Source: JAFGUF01 sp040883315
Lineage (GTDB): Bacteria > Bacillota > Clostridia > Christensenellales > UMGS416
Direction of reading: 5' to 3'
Assembly (NCBI GenBank): GCA_040883315.1
Contig: JBFLKU010000008.1
Coordinates: 1 to 64,000 of the forward strand
Length of the DNA: 64,000 bases
Positions within the stretch are counted from its first letter, which is position 1. Each line of letters opens with the position of its first letter. The position numbers were made by a program, and so were the translations under genes. Below are positions 26,787-34,935 of the stretch, in pieces. The notes beneath the pieces are model-generated. The model made no database searches. It was not told where the DNA came from and was given only the letters and a program-made list of their open reading frames with translations.

Positions 26787-26799
26787 TTACAATATGTAA
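26787..26799. promoter_or_regulatory. Candidate TetR operator between divergent genes
   Basis: TTACA-ATA-TGTAA is a perfect 5-bp palindrome in the region between the TetR gene and the lipoprotein gene. It is short and AT-rich, so it may be chance. Confidence 0.3.
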
Positions 26800-26882
26800 T
26801 TTATATATAAAAATTTGCTGTACATGCTTCGATGGATAATATATACTATTAATGGTAAATTTATACCGATAGAGGAGATAGG

Positions 26883-28340
26883 ATGAAAAGATTTTTTGCA
26901 TTTCTTTTTATAATGATTTCGATATTATTAAGTGGCTGCGAAGATACCCAAAAAGAAATTAAGATAACAGATAATGGTTTGCCTGCATATGAAATGACGG
27001 AAGAAGAACTTGATGATTTCAAAAATCAGTTTTCAGAGAACAAATCTAGTGATGCACTAAAAGCTATATTCCACGGTGCAATTGGTGGGTTTTATGCTGA
27101 CCTAAATAATGATGGAGAATATGAAATATACTTTAATATGAGTTTAGGGTATGGAATAATAAGCAATTATGCGGCGTATTATAATCATGAGGAAGACAGA
27201 TTATCTGAAATCAATAGAAGATTCGTTAGAGACTATTCATTTTTTATTTATAATGATGAGATATTTTTATTAAGCAGTATTTTTTATTATGGAACCACAT
27301 ATAATGCTAGTGGAAGCCGTATATATAAACCAGTGCTAGAAGAGGGAATATTAGCTTGTGAAGCAATAGAATCAGAAATGGAAGAAGAGATTTTATTAGA
27401 AGAATTCAAAATTATAAAACCAGAGATACTATCTGCCAAGAAAGTTAAAGACAAAGAAATAGAAGATTTGGAAGAAGTACGCAAGAGTCTGGATATAGGA
27501 AATGGTTTTAACTTTTTAAGCGGCGAATTATATTTAGCTGATTTGAACTATGACGGACAATATGAAGTATATTCGGAATCATTATATGAAAACGAAATGA
27601 AAACGTATTTTATTGAATGCTATGATTTTGCAACAGGCGAATATAGCATAATGTTTAACAGGTATTTAAACGATTATAGATTAGTTTTATATGAAAATGA
27701 TCTATATTTATATTCTTTGTTTTATCAACTAGACTCTAGTGAGCCATATTCATGCTTAACAAACCTATATTACGACAATAATAATGATTCAGGTGTAAGC
27801 ACTAGTGGTATTGTATTTTCAAGAGAATTTCAAAATAAAATATTAGATACTACAAAAATAGATGAACAAAGTGAAAAAATTGCGCAGCAAAAATCTGAAT
27901 ATTTAGCTCAATTTTTGCATTCTATACCAAGATGTATTGCAAGCGATGAAAAAGAAAGCATAGAGAAAGAATACAGATATTTATTAGAAGAAAACTACAA
28001 ATATAGATTTTTGGATATGTATGAAACTGACCTTAACAATGACGGGGGAGCAGAAATATTAATAAATAATCTTTTTAGTGGTGAGATTCAGGTTATTATT
28101 GGTGAAAAGAATACTAACGAAAAAAGGATATTGAGTTATGGGGTTGGATACGCAGAAGATGTATTGCTTTACATTCGCGATGAGGAGCTATATATAGAGA
28201 AAACTGAAAAAAGCGATAAAGGAGAATTGCAGAAGAATATTTACAAGCTCTTTATAATAGACGATCAACTAGTGCTGAAAGAAATATCGAACAAAAGAAA
28301 GCAAGAAATATTACACGATTTATATCCTTACAAATACTAA
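26883..28340 (+). CDS. Lipoprotein with repeated D-x-N-x-D-G motifs
   Basis: The 485-residue protein starts with a lipoprotein signal peptide ending in L-S-G-C (Cys at residue 19) and has GAGGAG before its ATG. Three segments repeat the same layout of about 130-150 residues: 'GGFYADLNNDGEYEIYF', 'GELYLADLNYDGQYEVY' and 'YETDLNNDGGAEILI'. Each has a D-x-N-x-D-G loop like those of FG-GAP/VCBS or EF-hand-like calcium sites. It is a surface lipoprotein, possibly Ca2+-binding, with no known ligand. The gene is AT-richer than its neighbours. It stands alone, divergent from a TetR gene. Confidence 0.75.
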   Translation: MKRFFAFLFIMISILLSGCEDTQKEIKITDNGLPAYEMTEEELDDFKNQFSENKSSDALKAIFHGAIGGFYADLNNDGEYEIYFNMSLGYGIISNYAAYYNHEEDRLSEINRRFVRDYSFFIYNDEIFLLSSIFYYGTTYNASGSRIYKPVLEEGILACEAIESEMEEEILLEEFKIIKPEILSAKKVKDKEIEDLEEVRKSLDIGNGFNFLSGELYLADLNYDGQYEVYSESLYENEMKTYFIECYDFATGEYSIMFNRYLNDYRLVLYENDLYLYSLFYQLDSSEPYSCLTNLYYDNNNDSGVSTSGIVFSREFQNKILDTTKIDEQSEKIAQQKSEYLAQFLHSIPRCIASDEKESIEKEYRYLLEENYKYRFLDMYETDLNNDGGAEILINNLFSGEIQVIIGEKNTNEKRILSYGVGYAEDVLLYIRDEELYIEKTEKSDKGELQKNIYKLFIIDDQLVLKEISNKRKQEILHDLYPYKY

Positions 28341-28382
28341 ATAATAAGTGATGTATACCATTAAAATAATTACCATATTTTA

Positions 28383-28422
28383 ATACCATATACTTTAAAA
28401 AACAATTATTATATGGTATCAT
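28383..28422 (+). promoter_or_regulatory. Promoter with inverted repeat before the 28458 gene
   Basis: TTTAAA (28394-28399) and the extended -10 TGGTATCAT (28415-28422; the TATCAT itself starts at 28417) have a 17-base spacer. A perfect repeat ATACCATATA/TATATGGTAT (28383-28392 and 28410-28419) brackets it. ACCAT recurs twice more just upstream, at a spacing of roughly 15-16 bases, so a repressor site is possible. Confidence 0.45.
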
Positions 28423-28457
28423 TCTATACATATAAAACACTAAAGAGGAGATAGGGA

Positions 28458-28901
28458 ATGTACAAACTAAATGAATTTGAAGAGCTGGAAGCTACGTTTA
28501 TCAACAAGAGAACAAAGTTAATTATTGAGCCTATCATAAGGCTGATAAAAAAACTCGAAGAAAGAGAAATAGTGGACGAAGAACTGGCAGAAAAATTTGG
28601 CGAGCTGCTGGAAGGACTAAAAGAATTTGAGAATGCGGACAAAAAGCAACGAAAAGCTGCATTATACAAAAATAGCGAAATAATCGCCTATTCGAGAAAG
28701 CAATATGAGCTGGTGGCAAAGGGAACTCTGCAAAATGAAAGCATGGGGCTGTTTATGTGCATCGGCTTGGCTCTGGGAGCTGCTTTTTCAGCAAGAAACA
28801 CTGCACTTTTGGGTGTAGGACTTCCGATTGGCCTGGCTATAGGGCTGGCAGTAGGTGCAGATAAAGAAAAGAAAGCCGAAGAGAAAGGTTTATTATATTA
28901 A
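28458..28901 (+). CDS. Small protein with glycine-rich C-terminal membrane hairpin
   Basis: The protein has 147 residues and GAGGAGATAGGG before its ATG. The N-terminal ~90 residues are charged and helical ('LIKKLEEREIVDEELAEKFGELLEGLKEF'). The C-terminal part (residues ~95-138) has two short Gly/Ala-rich hydrophobic segments ('LFMCIGLALGAAFSA', 'LLGVGLPIGLAIGLAVGA') that could form a membrane hairpin. No known family is recognised. Its own promoter lies just upstream. The function is unknown. Confidence 0.65.
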   Translation: MYKLNEFEELEATFINKRTKLIIEPIIRLIKKLEEREIVDEELAEKFGELLEGLKEFENADKKQRKAALYKNSEIIAYSRKQYELVAKGTLQNESMGLFMCIGLALGAAFSARNTALLGVGLPIGLAIGLAVGADKEKKAEEKGLLY

Positions 28902-28979
28902 AGACTGCCCATTATGCGATTTACAAATTTTGTAGATAATGTATAATGGGTTTATGTTATAAATAAGAAGGAGGTATTT

Positions 28980-29609
28980 ATGGAGCGACTATCTACTTCG
29001 ATGGGTACAAAAGAGCAGAAGCCCAATATTGACCTAGCTATAAAGCTGGCAACTACAAAAGACAAGAAAACAATTGGCGAGATAGCCCAAAACCTTCACA
29101 ACAATGACAAATTGATAGCAAGCGACTGCGTAAAGGTGATGTATGAGATAGGCAGCATAGAGCCGGAGCTGATAGCAGGCTATGGAGATGAATTTCTAGA
29201 GCTTATATCATCCAATAATAATAGAATGGTATGGGGCGCTATGTACGCACTGGCACAAATTGCCCCGATCAGAACACAATTTATCGATGAAAATTTCGAG
29301 AAAATCGAAGAAGCATATAAAGAGGGCAGCGTGATAACCATAGACAGCTGCATAGTGATATTTGCGCATATTGCAAAAGCAGACGCGGACAATTCGCAAA
29401 AGGCATTTGACCTGATAATAAATCATCTGAAAAGCTGCCGTGCAAAGGATATTCCACAGCACAGCGAAAAGGCATTTGTATGCATAAACGGCAGCAACTA
29501 CACTGAATTTGAAAACATATTGAAGGACAGATTCGACGAAATGAGCACAAGCCAGCAAAGGAGAGTGGCAAGGGTACTGCAGAAGATAGAAAAAAGAGAA
29601 TTTGAATGA
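28980..29609 (+). CDS. HEAT-repeat-like helical protein
   Basis: The 209-residue protein has AAGGAGG before its ATG. It is soluble, built of tandem helical pairs ('KKTIGEIAQNLHNNDKLIASDCVKVMYEIGSI', 'NNRMVWGAMYALAQIAPI', 'GSVITIDSCIVIFAHIAK') typical of HEAT or Armadillo-type scaffolds. Similar small HEAT proteins with the 'GYGDEFLELI' element occur in Clostridia without known function; a protein-binding adaptor is the general expectation. It is followed after 23 bases by a GNAT gene and may be co-transcribed with it. Confidence 0.7.
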   Translation: MERLSTSMGTKEQKPNIDLAIKLATTKDKKTIGEIAQNLHNNDKLIASDCVKVMYEIGSIEPELIAGYGDEFLELISSNNNRMVWGAMYALAQIAPIRTQFIDENFEKIEEAYKEGSVITIDSCIVIFAHIAKADADNSQKAFDLIINHLKSCRAKDIPQHSEKAFVCINGSNYTEFENILKDRFDEMSTSQQRRVARVLQKIEKREFE

Positions 29610-29632
29610 CCAGAAAGATATGAGGTGCAAAT

Positions 29633-30127
29633 ATGGAATTTATACTTTTAAATGAAGACGATTTGCCTTCTGTATTGTCGTTTTTGAAAAATTCGGCTAT
29701 ATGGCTGAGAGAAAAAGAAATAGACTATTGGCAAAACTGGCATGACCCGCCCAAGCCACACGTAAACTGGGTGCAGGAGGGGCTGAGAATGCAGCAATTT
29801 TACCTAGTACGTAAGGACAACAAGGATATCGGCATTTTCAGGCTGCAGTACGAGGACGAAAGATTCTGGGGAAAAAGAGACGACAACGCCGGATATATTC
29901 ATTCATTTACAGTAAGCAGAGAGCTGAGCGGACAAGGATGGGGATATAGGATATTAGCCGCCATTGAAACTCTGCTGAAGCATAACGGATATGAATACAT
30001 GCGTCTGGACTGCTCTACACAAATAGAAGGGCTGAAAAACTACTACAAAAAGTTCGGATTTAAGGAGACTGGATCTGCTGTAGTGGGCGGCGAAGACGTG
30101 ACGCTGATGGAGAAGAAAATTATTTAG
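29633..30127 (+). CDS. GNAT-family N-acetyltransferase
   Basis: The 164-residue protein has GAGGTG before its ATG. It shows the GNAT core: 'FYLVRKDNKDIGIFRLQYED' (strands 2-4), 'YIHSFTVSRELSGQGWGYRILAAIETLLKHNGYEYMRLDCS' with the acetyl-CoA pyrophosphate loop (S-G-Q-G-W-G, the Q/RxxGxG/A motif), and 'LKNYYKKFGFKETG'. The acceptor substrate is unknown. It probably forms a unit with the upstream HEAT-repeat gene. Confidence 0.85.
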   Translation: MEFILLNEDDLPSVLSFLKNSAIWLREKEIDYWQNWHDPPKPHVNWVQEGLRMQQFYLVRKDNKDIGIFRLQYEDERFWGKRDDNAGYIHSFTVSRELSGQGWGYRILAAIETLLKHNGYEYMRLDCSTQIEGLKNYYKKFGFKETGSAVVGGEDVTLMEKKII

Positions 30128-30155
30128 ATAAAAAGATATAGAGTAGGGTAGAAGG

Positions 30156-30233
30156 ATGAGCAATAGAAATAGGAAAAGAGCTATAGTGGGATTAATCCTG
30201 CTGGTAATAATATTACTGCTATCTGGCGGCTGA
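30156..30233 (+). CDS. 25-residue membrane peptide or broken lipoprotein leader
   Basis: GTAGAAGG lies directly before an ATG. The frame encodes a basic start (SNRNRKRA) and one hydrophobic helix, ending L-L-L-S-G-G then TGA. This is exactly a lipoprotein signal in which the Cys codon of the lipobox would be replaced by stop TGA, one base from TGC. Beyond the TGA the frame continues for 16 codons (TYIKKETIKN...) to a TAG. It could be a genuine small membrane protein, a decayed lipopeptide gene, or a sequencing difference. Confidence 0.4.
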   Translation: MSNRNRKRAIVGLILLVIILLLSGG

Positions 30234-30299
30234 ACATATATAAAAAAAGAAACAATAAAGAATTTAAAAAAAATAAATATATAGATAAAGGAACAAAAA

Positions 30300-30683
30300 A
30301 TGGTAGAAATATTTGTAGTATACTCAATATGTAAAAAAACAGTTGAAAACGCAAAAGCCAGAGGCAAGAAAACAGGCATAGCTGTGCTATATACTATTTT
30401 GCTATGGCTTGGAATGGAGTTTTACGGAGCATTTTACTCGGCTTTTCTACTGGGCTATTTCGGTGTATACGAAAAGCTAAACTTACTGGTGTATGTTTTC
30501 GCATTAGGATTTGCAGCAATCGGCGGATATTTAGCAGTACTTATATCAAAGGTGGCAAAACCGATACATGCTGAATCTAGCAGCACATCATCTTATTCAG
30601 CAGTGGGGAATCTAGGGTTTTCTCTTACTAGGGATTTAAGAAAAGGCGTAGATGACATAAGCAAACCGTGGGATAAACGCTAG
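30300..30683 (+). CDS. Small membrane protein
   Basis: The protein has 127 residues and AAAGGAAC before its ATG. It has two clear hydrophobic segments (residues ~25-55 and ~60-85, 'GIAVLYTILLWLGMEFYGAFYSAFLLGYF' and 'LNLLVYVFALGFAAIGGYLAVLI') and a short polar C-terminal tail. No known family is recognised. It is 12 bases upstream of the kinase-like gene and may share its transcript. Confidence 0.65.
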   Translation: MVEIFVVYSICKKTVENAKARGKKTGIAVLYTILLWLGMEFYGAFYSAFLLGYFGVYEKLNLLVYVFALGFAAIGGYLAVLISKVAKPIHAESSSTSSYSAVGNLGFSLTRDLRKGVDDISKPWDKR

Positions 30684-30694
30684 GAGAAGAATGA

Positions 30695-31711
30695 ATGAAG
30701 AGCCTGACAAAATCAACTGTAACAAAAGAACAAATAGAAAAAGCATGTAAAAAGCATTTTAACTGCACAATAGATGAGTACCATGAATTGAACGATGGAT
30801 TTTATAACATATCATATCTTGTTAGGCTATCTGATGGCAAAGAAACGGTTTTGAAGATCGCTCCTCCAAAAGATGTGGACATTCTGACCTACGAAAAAGA
30901 CATAATGGCTACGGAGACGCTTTTTTATAAGCTGACATTTGAGCATACAGACATAAAAGTGCCTCGCATACTAGCGGAGGATGATAGCTGCGAAATTATT
31001 TCATCGCCTTATTATTTTATGAGCAAGCTCGAGGGCATGCCGCTGAATAAGATAAAGAAAATCACACCGGAGATGCGAAAAAATATTTATATCACTCTGG
31101 CTGAATATCTGGCAAAGATTCATAACATTAAAGGTGAGACTTTTGGATACATTACCATGGAAAAGGAGTGCAAAGGCAAAGGATGCCTAAATTCGCTGAT
31201 AGTCAGCGTAGATGCACTGCTTAGGGATGCAAAGAGAAAAAATGTGAAATTACCATTTAAAAATGAAGAAATATATGAAGTTTTCGAAAACTCAAAAAAA
31301 GCATTTGATGAAATAGAATATCCCGTAGTCTGCCACTATGATTTATGGGACGGAAATATTTTTGTGCAGGGTGAAAATGAGGGCATTGAGATAACCGGGG
31401 TAATAGATTTTGAGCGTGGATTCTATGGCTGTCCTGCTGCGGATTTTTGCCAGGCGGTTCACTACATAGATTTTGGAAAAGACACATATTTTTTGGACAC
31501 ATATAATAAATATGCCAATAAAAAGGCTGTTTACGACGACAAAATGAAATGCAGAATAGCTGCATACAGATTTTATCTGTTCCTTATAATGCGCATAGAG
31601 TGCGACTACAGAGATGTGGCAGGCAGCTTCTTGCCGCAAAAGCTTTGGGTGCTGAAGGACATAAAAGGCGTATACAAAAATTTAAAAGAAACATCCGACA
31701 AATTATTATAA
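30695..31711 (+). CDS. Aminoglycoside phosphotransferase-fold kinase (APH family)
   Basis: The 338-residue protein has the APH/choline-kinase fold. It shows 'YNISYLVRLSDGKETVLKIAPP' (ATP-binding Lys), 'PYYFMSKLEGMPL', and the catalytic loop 'VCHYDLWDGNIFV', with His214, Asp216 and a downstream Asn giving H-x-D-x4-N. 'GVIDFERGFYGCPAADF' supplies the metal-binding Asp. Such enzymes phosphorylate antibiotics, homoserine, choline, fructosamines or other small metabolites. The sequence does not identify the substrate, so an antibiotic-resistance call would be unjustified. It follows a small membrane protein gene. Confidence 0.85.
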   Translation: MKSLTKSTVTKEQIEKACKKHFNCTIDEYHELNDGFYNISYLVRLSDGKETVLKIAPPKDVDILTYEKDIMATETLFYKLTFEHTDIKVPRILAEDDSCEIISSPYYFMSKLEGMPLNKIKKITPEMRKNIYITLAEYLAKIHNIKGETFGYITMEKECKGKGCLNSLIVSVDALLRDAKRKNVKLPFKNEEIYEVFENSKKAFDEIEYPVVCHYDLWDGNIFVQGENEGIEITGVIDFERGFYGCPAADFCQAVHYIDFGKDTYFLDTYNKYANKKAVYDDKMKCRIAAYRFYLFLIMRIECDYRDVAGSFLPQKLWVLKDIKGVYKNLKETSDKLL

Positions 31712-31903
31712 GGTGACAATATCACAGATAAAGATCTTGCGTTTTAGTAGAATAATATAATTTGAGCTATAGCGTATTGGAATACTTGATGTCTGTGATT
31801 AAAATTGCACACTATACTCGTTAACAATTTATTCATGATTTTGTCTATATTCTGATACTTTAGCAGATTATCATCTGGAACATCAACTTAAAGGAGTAGG
31901 AAT

Positions 31904-32734
31904 ATGAAATCGAAACATGTGCGTCTAGCCGCGCAGATAATTTTCTTTGCACTAATTGCGTTTATATCCATCAACCACACTTTGGCGGAGGCGGGAGCTG
32001 GGCTCAGCTTTATACCCGAGGTCAGCCTGCATGCCATATGCCCATTTGGAGCAGTGGAAACACTAGGCAGCTTTTTGACTGGCTGGGGGCTGATACGCCA
32101 GCTGCATCCATCGGTTATGGTGATAGGCTCTATAATACTGCTGCTGACGCTGCTTTTTGGCCCTGTATTTTGCAGCCACATCTGTCCGCTGGGCTCTATT
32201 CAGGAATGGATTGGCAAGCTGGGCAGGAAGATATTTAAAAATCGATACAATAAACTTATCCCAAAGAAAGTGCACAATGTGCTGAAGTATCTGAGATATG
32301 TAGTGCTTATTCTGATTTTGGTGCAGACATACAGAAGTGCCAGCCTGATATTCACAGATGCTGACCCATACTACGCACTGTTTCATTTCTGGACAGGCGA
32401 GGCAACAATAGCCGCACTAATAATTCTGGGTGTCACGCTGGTGATGTCACTATTTGTGGAAAGACCATGGTGCAAATACGCATGCCCATATGGCGGGCTG
32501 CTGGGGATTTTCAGCAAGATATCATTATTTAAAATAAGACGTTCAGAGAGCAAGTGCATAGACTGCGGCAAATGCGACAAAGAATGCCCCATGCTGATAG
32601 ACATATCCAAAAAGAAAAGAGTGAACGACACCCTATGCAATAGATGCATGATATGCACAACCGAGGAGGGCACATGCCCGGTGGACGGTGCATGCTACAA
32701 CGGCATAATGAATGCAAAGAACGAGGAGGCATAA
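31904..32734 (+). CDS. NapH-like membrane 4Fe-4S protein
   Basis: The 276-residue protein has AAGGAG before its ATG and four to five transmembrane segments. Cys motifs include 'CSHICPLGS' and 'WCKYACPYGG' in the membrane part, typical of NapH/CcoG/RdxA-type polyferredoxins. At the C-terminus come 'CIDCGKCDKECP' and 'CNRCMICTTEEGTCPVDGAC', two ferredoxin-like [4Fe-4S] sets, the second slightly irregular. It should pass electrons across or at the membrane. It heads an operon with an anchored acidic protein and a ferritin-like lipoprotein, suggesting a redox or oxygen-detoxifying role on the outer face. The 192-base upstream gap holds ATCACAGA/TCTGTGAT (31721-31799) but no certain promoter. Confidence 0.85.
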   Translation: MKSKHVRLAAQIIFFALIAFISINHTLAEAGAGLSFIPEVSLHAICPFGAVETLGSFLTGWGLIRQLHPSVMVIGSIILLLTLLFGPVFCSHICPLGSIQEWIGKLGRKIFKNRYNKLIPKKVHNVLKYLRYVVLILILVQTYRSASLIFTDADPYYALFHFWTGEATIAALIILGVTLVMSLFVERPWCKYACPYGGLLGIFSKISLFKIRRSESKCIDCGKCDKECPMLIDISKKKRVNDTLCNRCMICTTEEGTCPVDGACYNGIMNAKNEEA

Positions 32735-32735
32735 T

Positions 32736-33155
32736 ATGAAAAGACTGAAGCCTGTACATATATCAATATTGGTAATCGTTGTTTTCCTTGCAGCTTTGTT
32801 TCTGGGAATGCAGAGCAACTGGTGGCAGCTGGAAGGCAGAAAAACACCGAGTGATTTCAGCATAGATTTTGGAGCAAACAATGATGCGGCCGAGCACGAA
32901 GATGCAGAAAGCGGCACGGAAATAGAAGCCACAGAGGAAGAGCACAGCGAGGATGAGGAAGACCACGAGACCACTTCCGTAGCCGGAAGCTCCACTGTGC
33001 AGGATGCAATAGATTTAGGAATTCCGCTGGAAAAAATCGAAGAGATTCTGGCAGGAGAAGTAGAGGACAAAGACCAGCTGATAAAAACAATAGTAACAGA
33101 AAGAGGGCTGAAATTCGGCGAAGTGAAGGATGCGCTGAATGCCCTATTAAGATAG
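32736..33155 (+). CDS. Membrane-anchored acidic protein with helical C-terminal domain
   Basis: The ATG at 32736 is two bases after the previous stop with AGGAGG upstream, so the genes are coupled. The 139 residues comprise one N-terminal transmembrane anchor ('ISILVIVVFLAALFLGM') and a very acidic linker (about residues 40-80, Glu/Asp/His-rich, 'EEEHSEDEEDHETT'). The C-terminal three-helix module ('VQDAIDLGIPLEKIEEILAG', 'LKFGEVKDALNALL') repeats an I-P-x-x-x-I-x-x-I-L pattern seen beside NapH-like proteins. The His/Glu-rich linker could bind metal. It lies between a polyferredoxin and a ferritin-like protein. The role is unknown. Confidence 0.7.
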   Translation: MKRLKPVHISILVIVVFLAALFLGMQSNWWQLEGRKTPSDFSIDFGANNDAAEHEDAESGTEIEATEEEHSEDEEDHETTSVAGSSTVQDAIDLGIPLEKIEEILAGEVEDKDQLIKTIVTERGLKFGEVKDALNALLR

Positions 33156-33175
33156 CATGCGAGGAGGCATAAAAA

Positions 33176-33763
33176 ATGAAAAGGATTATAATAATAGCAG
33201 CGGCACTAGTGCTGGCAATGGCATTGGTGGGCTGCACGCAGGATAGCAAAAGCACAGAGGAGCAAAACGTTGCAGCAGCGGAGGCTGCAAAGGACATGGG
33301 CGAATATGATTTCGGTGCTAAGACAGCGCTGGGAATGGACGAGCTGACCATAGAGCAGATGCTCCACTACGCAATACAGGATGAATACCTAGCAAGGCAG
33401 GAATACGAGATGATAATGGATGAATACGGCAATCAAAGACCATTCTCCAATATCATCAAGGCAGAAGAAAACCATATTATCTGGCTAAAAGAGCTGTATG
33501 ATGCATATGGATATGATACCCCAGAAGACAACGCAATGGACTACGCAGTGCTGCCGGATAGCCTGAGTGAGGCATTCGACGTGGGAGTGCAGGCAGAGAT
33601 TGACAACATAGCAATGTATGAAAAATTTCTGGAAGATGATTTGCCGGACGATATAAAAGCAGTGTTTATGGAGCTGCGAGATGCATCCAAAAACCATTTA
33701 GCATCCTTTGAAAAAGGCGAGCGAGGCAATGGGCAGGGTGCAGGGCAAGGCGCAAACAATTAA
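33176..33763 (+). CDS. DUF2202 ferritin-like lipoprotein
   Basis: The 195-residue protein has GAGGAGG before its ATG. The signal peptide ends in L-V-G-C (Cys 19), so it is lipid-anchored outside. The mature domain is a ferritin-like four-helix bundle of the DUF2202 type. Putative di-iron ligands lie in 'YAIQDEYLARQEYEMI', 'IIKAEENHIIWLKEL', 'VQAEIDNIAMYEKFL' and 'RDASKNHLASFEKG'. It ends in a Gly/Gln-rich tail. Paired with the NapH-like Fe-S protein, an extracytoplasmic iron or peroxide-handling activity is plausible. It is last in the operon, before a terminator. Confidence 0.85.
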   Translation: MKRIIIIAAALVLAMALVGCTQDSKSTEEQNVAAAEAAKDMGEYDFGAKTALGMDELTIEQMLHYAIQDEYLARQEYEMIMDEYGNQRPFSNIIKAEENHIIWLKELYDAYGYDTPEDNAMDYAVLPDSLSEAFDVGVQAEIDNIAMYEKFLEDDLPDDIKAVFMELRDASKNHLASFEKGERGNGQGAGQGANN

Positions 33764-33780
33764 GATAATAAAAATGATAA

Positions 33781-33811
33781 TAAAAACACGCATATGCGTG
33801 CTTTTATTTTT
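33781..33811 (+). terminator. Terminator of the NapH-DUF2202 operon
   Basis: AAAACACGC-ATAT-GCGTGCTTTT forms a short G-C stem with flanking A/T pairing, followed by a T-rich tract (ATTTTTATT), 18 bases after the stop. Confidence 0.7.
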
Positions 33812-33892
33812 ATTAAATTATTATATAATATATAAAGACAAAACTTGACTTTGACGCGGCGTTCCACACTATACTGCATTTAGGAGGGAAAA

Positions 33893-34858
33893 ATGGAGCT
33901 GATAACTATAAGCAAAATATCAAAAGATTATGGCATATCTACAAGAACATTGCGGTATTACGAGGAAATAGGGCTGATACAGAGCAAGCGCATGGAAGAC
34001 TATGCATACAGAGCATATGACAAGGAAACAATCGACAAAATACAGAAAATAGTCATATTGCGAAAGCTTAGCCTTAGCCTGAAACAGATACAGGATATTT
34101 TCCTTAATGAAGATGCAAAATATGCTGTGGAGGTGTTTTCAGAAAAGATTGCTGAAATAGATAAAGAAATCGACTGGCTAAATAGCGTGAAGTCGGTGAT
34201 TCAAATGCTATCGAGCAGACTGCAGAAAACAGTAGACCTTGATATAGCTGCACAAATAGCTGACGACAGCAAGCTGCTTAAAATTATTGAAGCTCTTGAG
34301 CCTTCTGTAAAACAGCTGAAGGAGAAAAGACACATGGAAGATATTAAAAAAGTGAACGAAGCAAAAGAGAATGTGGACAATGTGAGGATAATATACCTGC
34401 CGCCTTCCACCGTGGCATCCAGCCACTATATAGGCGAAGAACCGGAAGAAAACGCTTTGAAGGCACTGCATAGATTTGTAGAGGAGCGAAGCCTGCCAGA
34501 GAAAAAGCCGGATTTCAGAGTGTATGGCTTCAACAATCCAAATCCTAAAGGTGACGAAGAGTACGGATATGAATTCTGGGCGACTATACCGGATGATATG
34601 GACACAGGCAATCTGCAGAAGAAGCATTTTGCAGGCGGGCTGTATGCTGCATATTGCATAAAAATGGGGGATTTTCACAAGTGGCAGTCATTTTTCGAAT
34701 GGGTGCAAAATAGTGCTGAATACGATTATGACCGGAGAGAGCCAATGAGCATGGGCGGCTCCATGGAGGAACATTTGAATGCATATAGCTTTTACAAAGA
34801 AAAAGGGAGCAAGGGATTTTTGCAGCTGGATTTGCTGATATCCATTAAAGAGAAATAA
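33893..34858 (+). CDS. MerR-family regulator with GyrI-like ligand domain
   Basis: The 321-residue protein has AGGAGGG before its ATG. The N-terminal MerR winged helix is clear ('ISKISKDYGISTRTLRYYEEIGLIQSKRMEDYAYRAYD'), followed by a long dimer helix (residues ~80-160) and a C-terminal GyrI/AraC-E-bind domain ('FRVYGFNNPNPKGDEEYGYEFWATIPDD', 'HFAGGLYAAYCI', 'WVQNSAEYDYDRREPMSM'). This is the multidrug-sensor (BmrR-like) layout, binding hydrophobic or cationic small molecules. No transporter target is adjacent. The gene stands between two terminators and may act at a distance. Confidence 0.9.
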   Translation: MELITISKISKDYGISTRTLRYYEEIGLIQSKRMEDYAYRAYDKETIDKIQKIVILRKLSLSLKQIQDIFLNEDAKYAVEVFSEKIAEIDKEIDWLNSVKSVIQMLSSRLQKTVDLDIAAQIADDSKLLKIIEALEPSVKQLKEKRHMEDIKKVNEAKENVDNVRIIYLPPSTVASSHYIGEEPEENALKALHRFVEERSLPEKKPDFRVYGFNNPNPKGDEEYGYEFWATIPDDMDTGNLQKKHFAGGLYAAYCIKMGDFHKWQSFFEWVQNSAEYDYDRREPMSMGGSMEEHLNAYSFYKEKGSKGFLQLDLLISIKEK

Positions 34859-34860
34859 CA

Positions 34861-34888
34861 CAAGGGCACGCATAGGCGTGTCCTTTAT
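34861..34888 (+). terminator. Terminator after the MerR gene
   Basis: AAGGGCACGC-ATAG-GCGTGTCCTT pairs over 10 bp with one G-U and is followed by TATTT. It lies three bases after the stop. Confidence 0.8.
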
Positions 34889-34916
34889 TTACAATATGTG
34901 GGAATTGTGGTACAAT
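34888..34916 (+). promoter_or_regulatory. Promoter of the NTF2-fold lipoprotein gene
   Basis: TTTACA (34888-34893), a 17-base spacer and TACAAT (34911-34916) with an extended TGG (34908-34910) lie 20 bases before the ATG. The -35 touches the end of the preceding terminator. Confidence 0.65.
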
Positions 34917-34935
34917 GCTATTGGCAGGAGGAAAT

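Noticed and set aside
30231..30233. Selenocysteine codon in the small lipoprotein-like frame
   Set aside because: No SECIS-like hairpin follows and the expected residue is the lipobox Cys; a stop or mutation is simpler.
30695..31711. Aminoglycoside resistance gene
   Set aside because: Only the general APH kinase fold is seen. Many members phosphorylate metabolites and the context gives no resistance signal.
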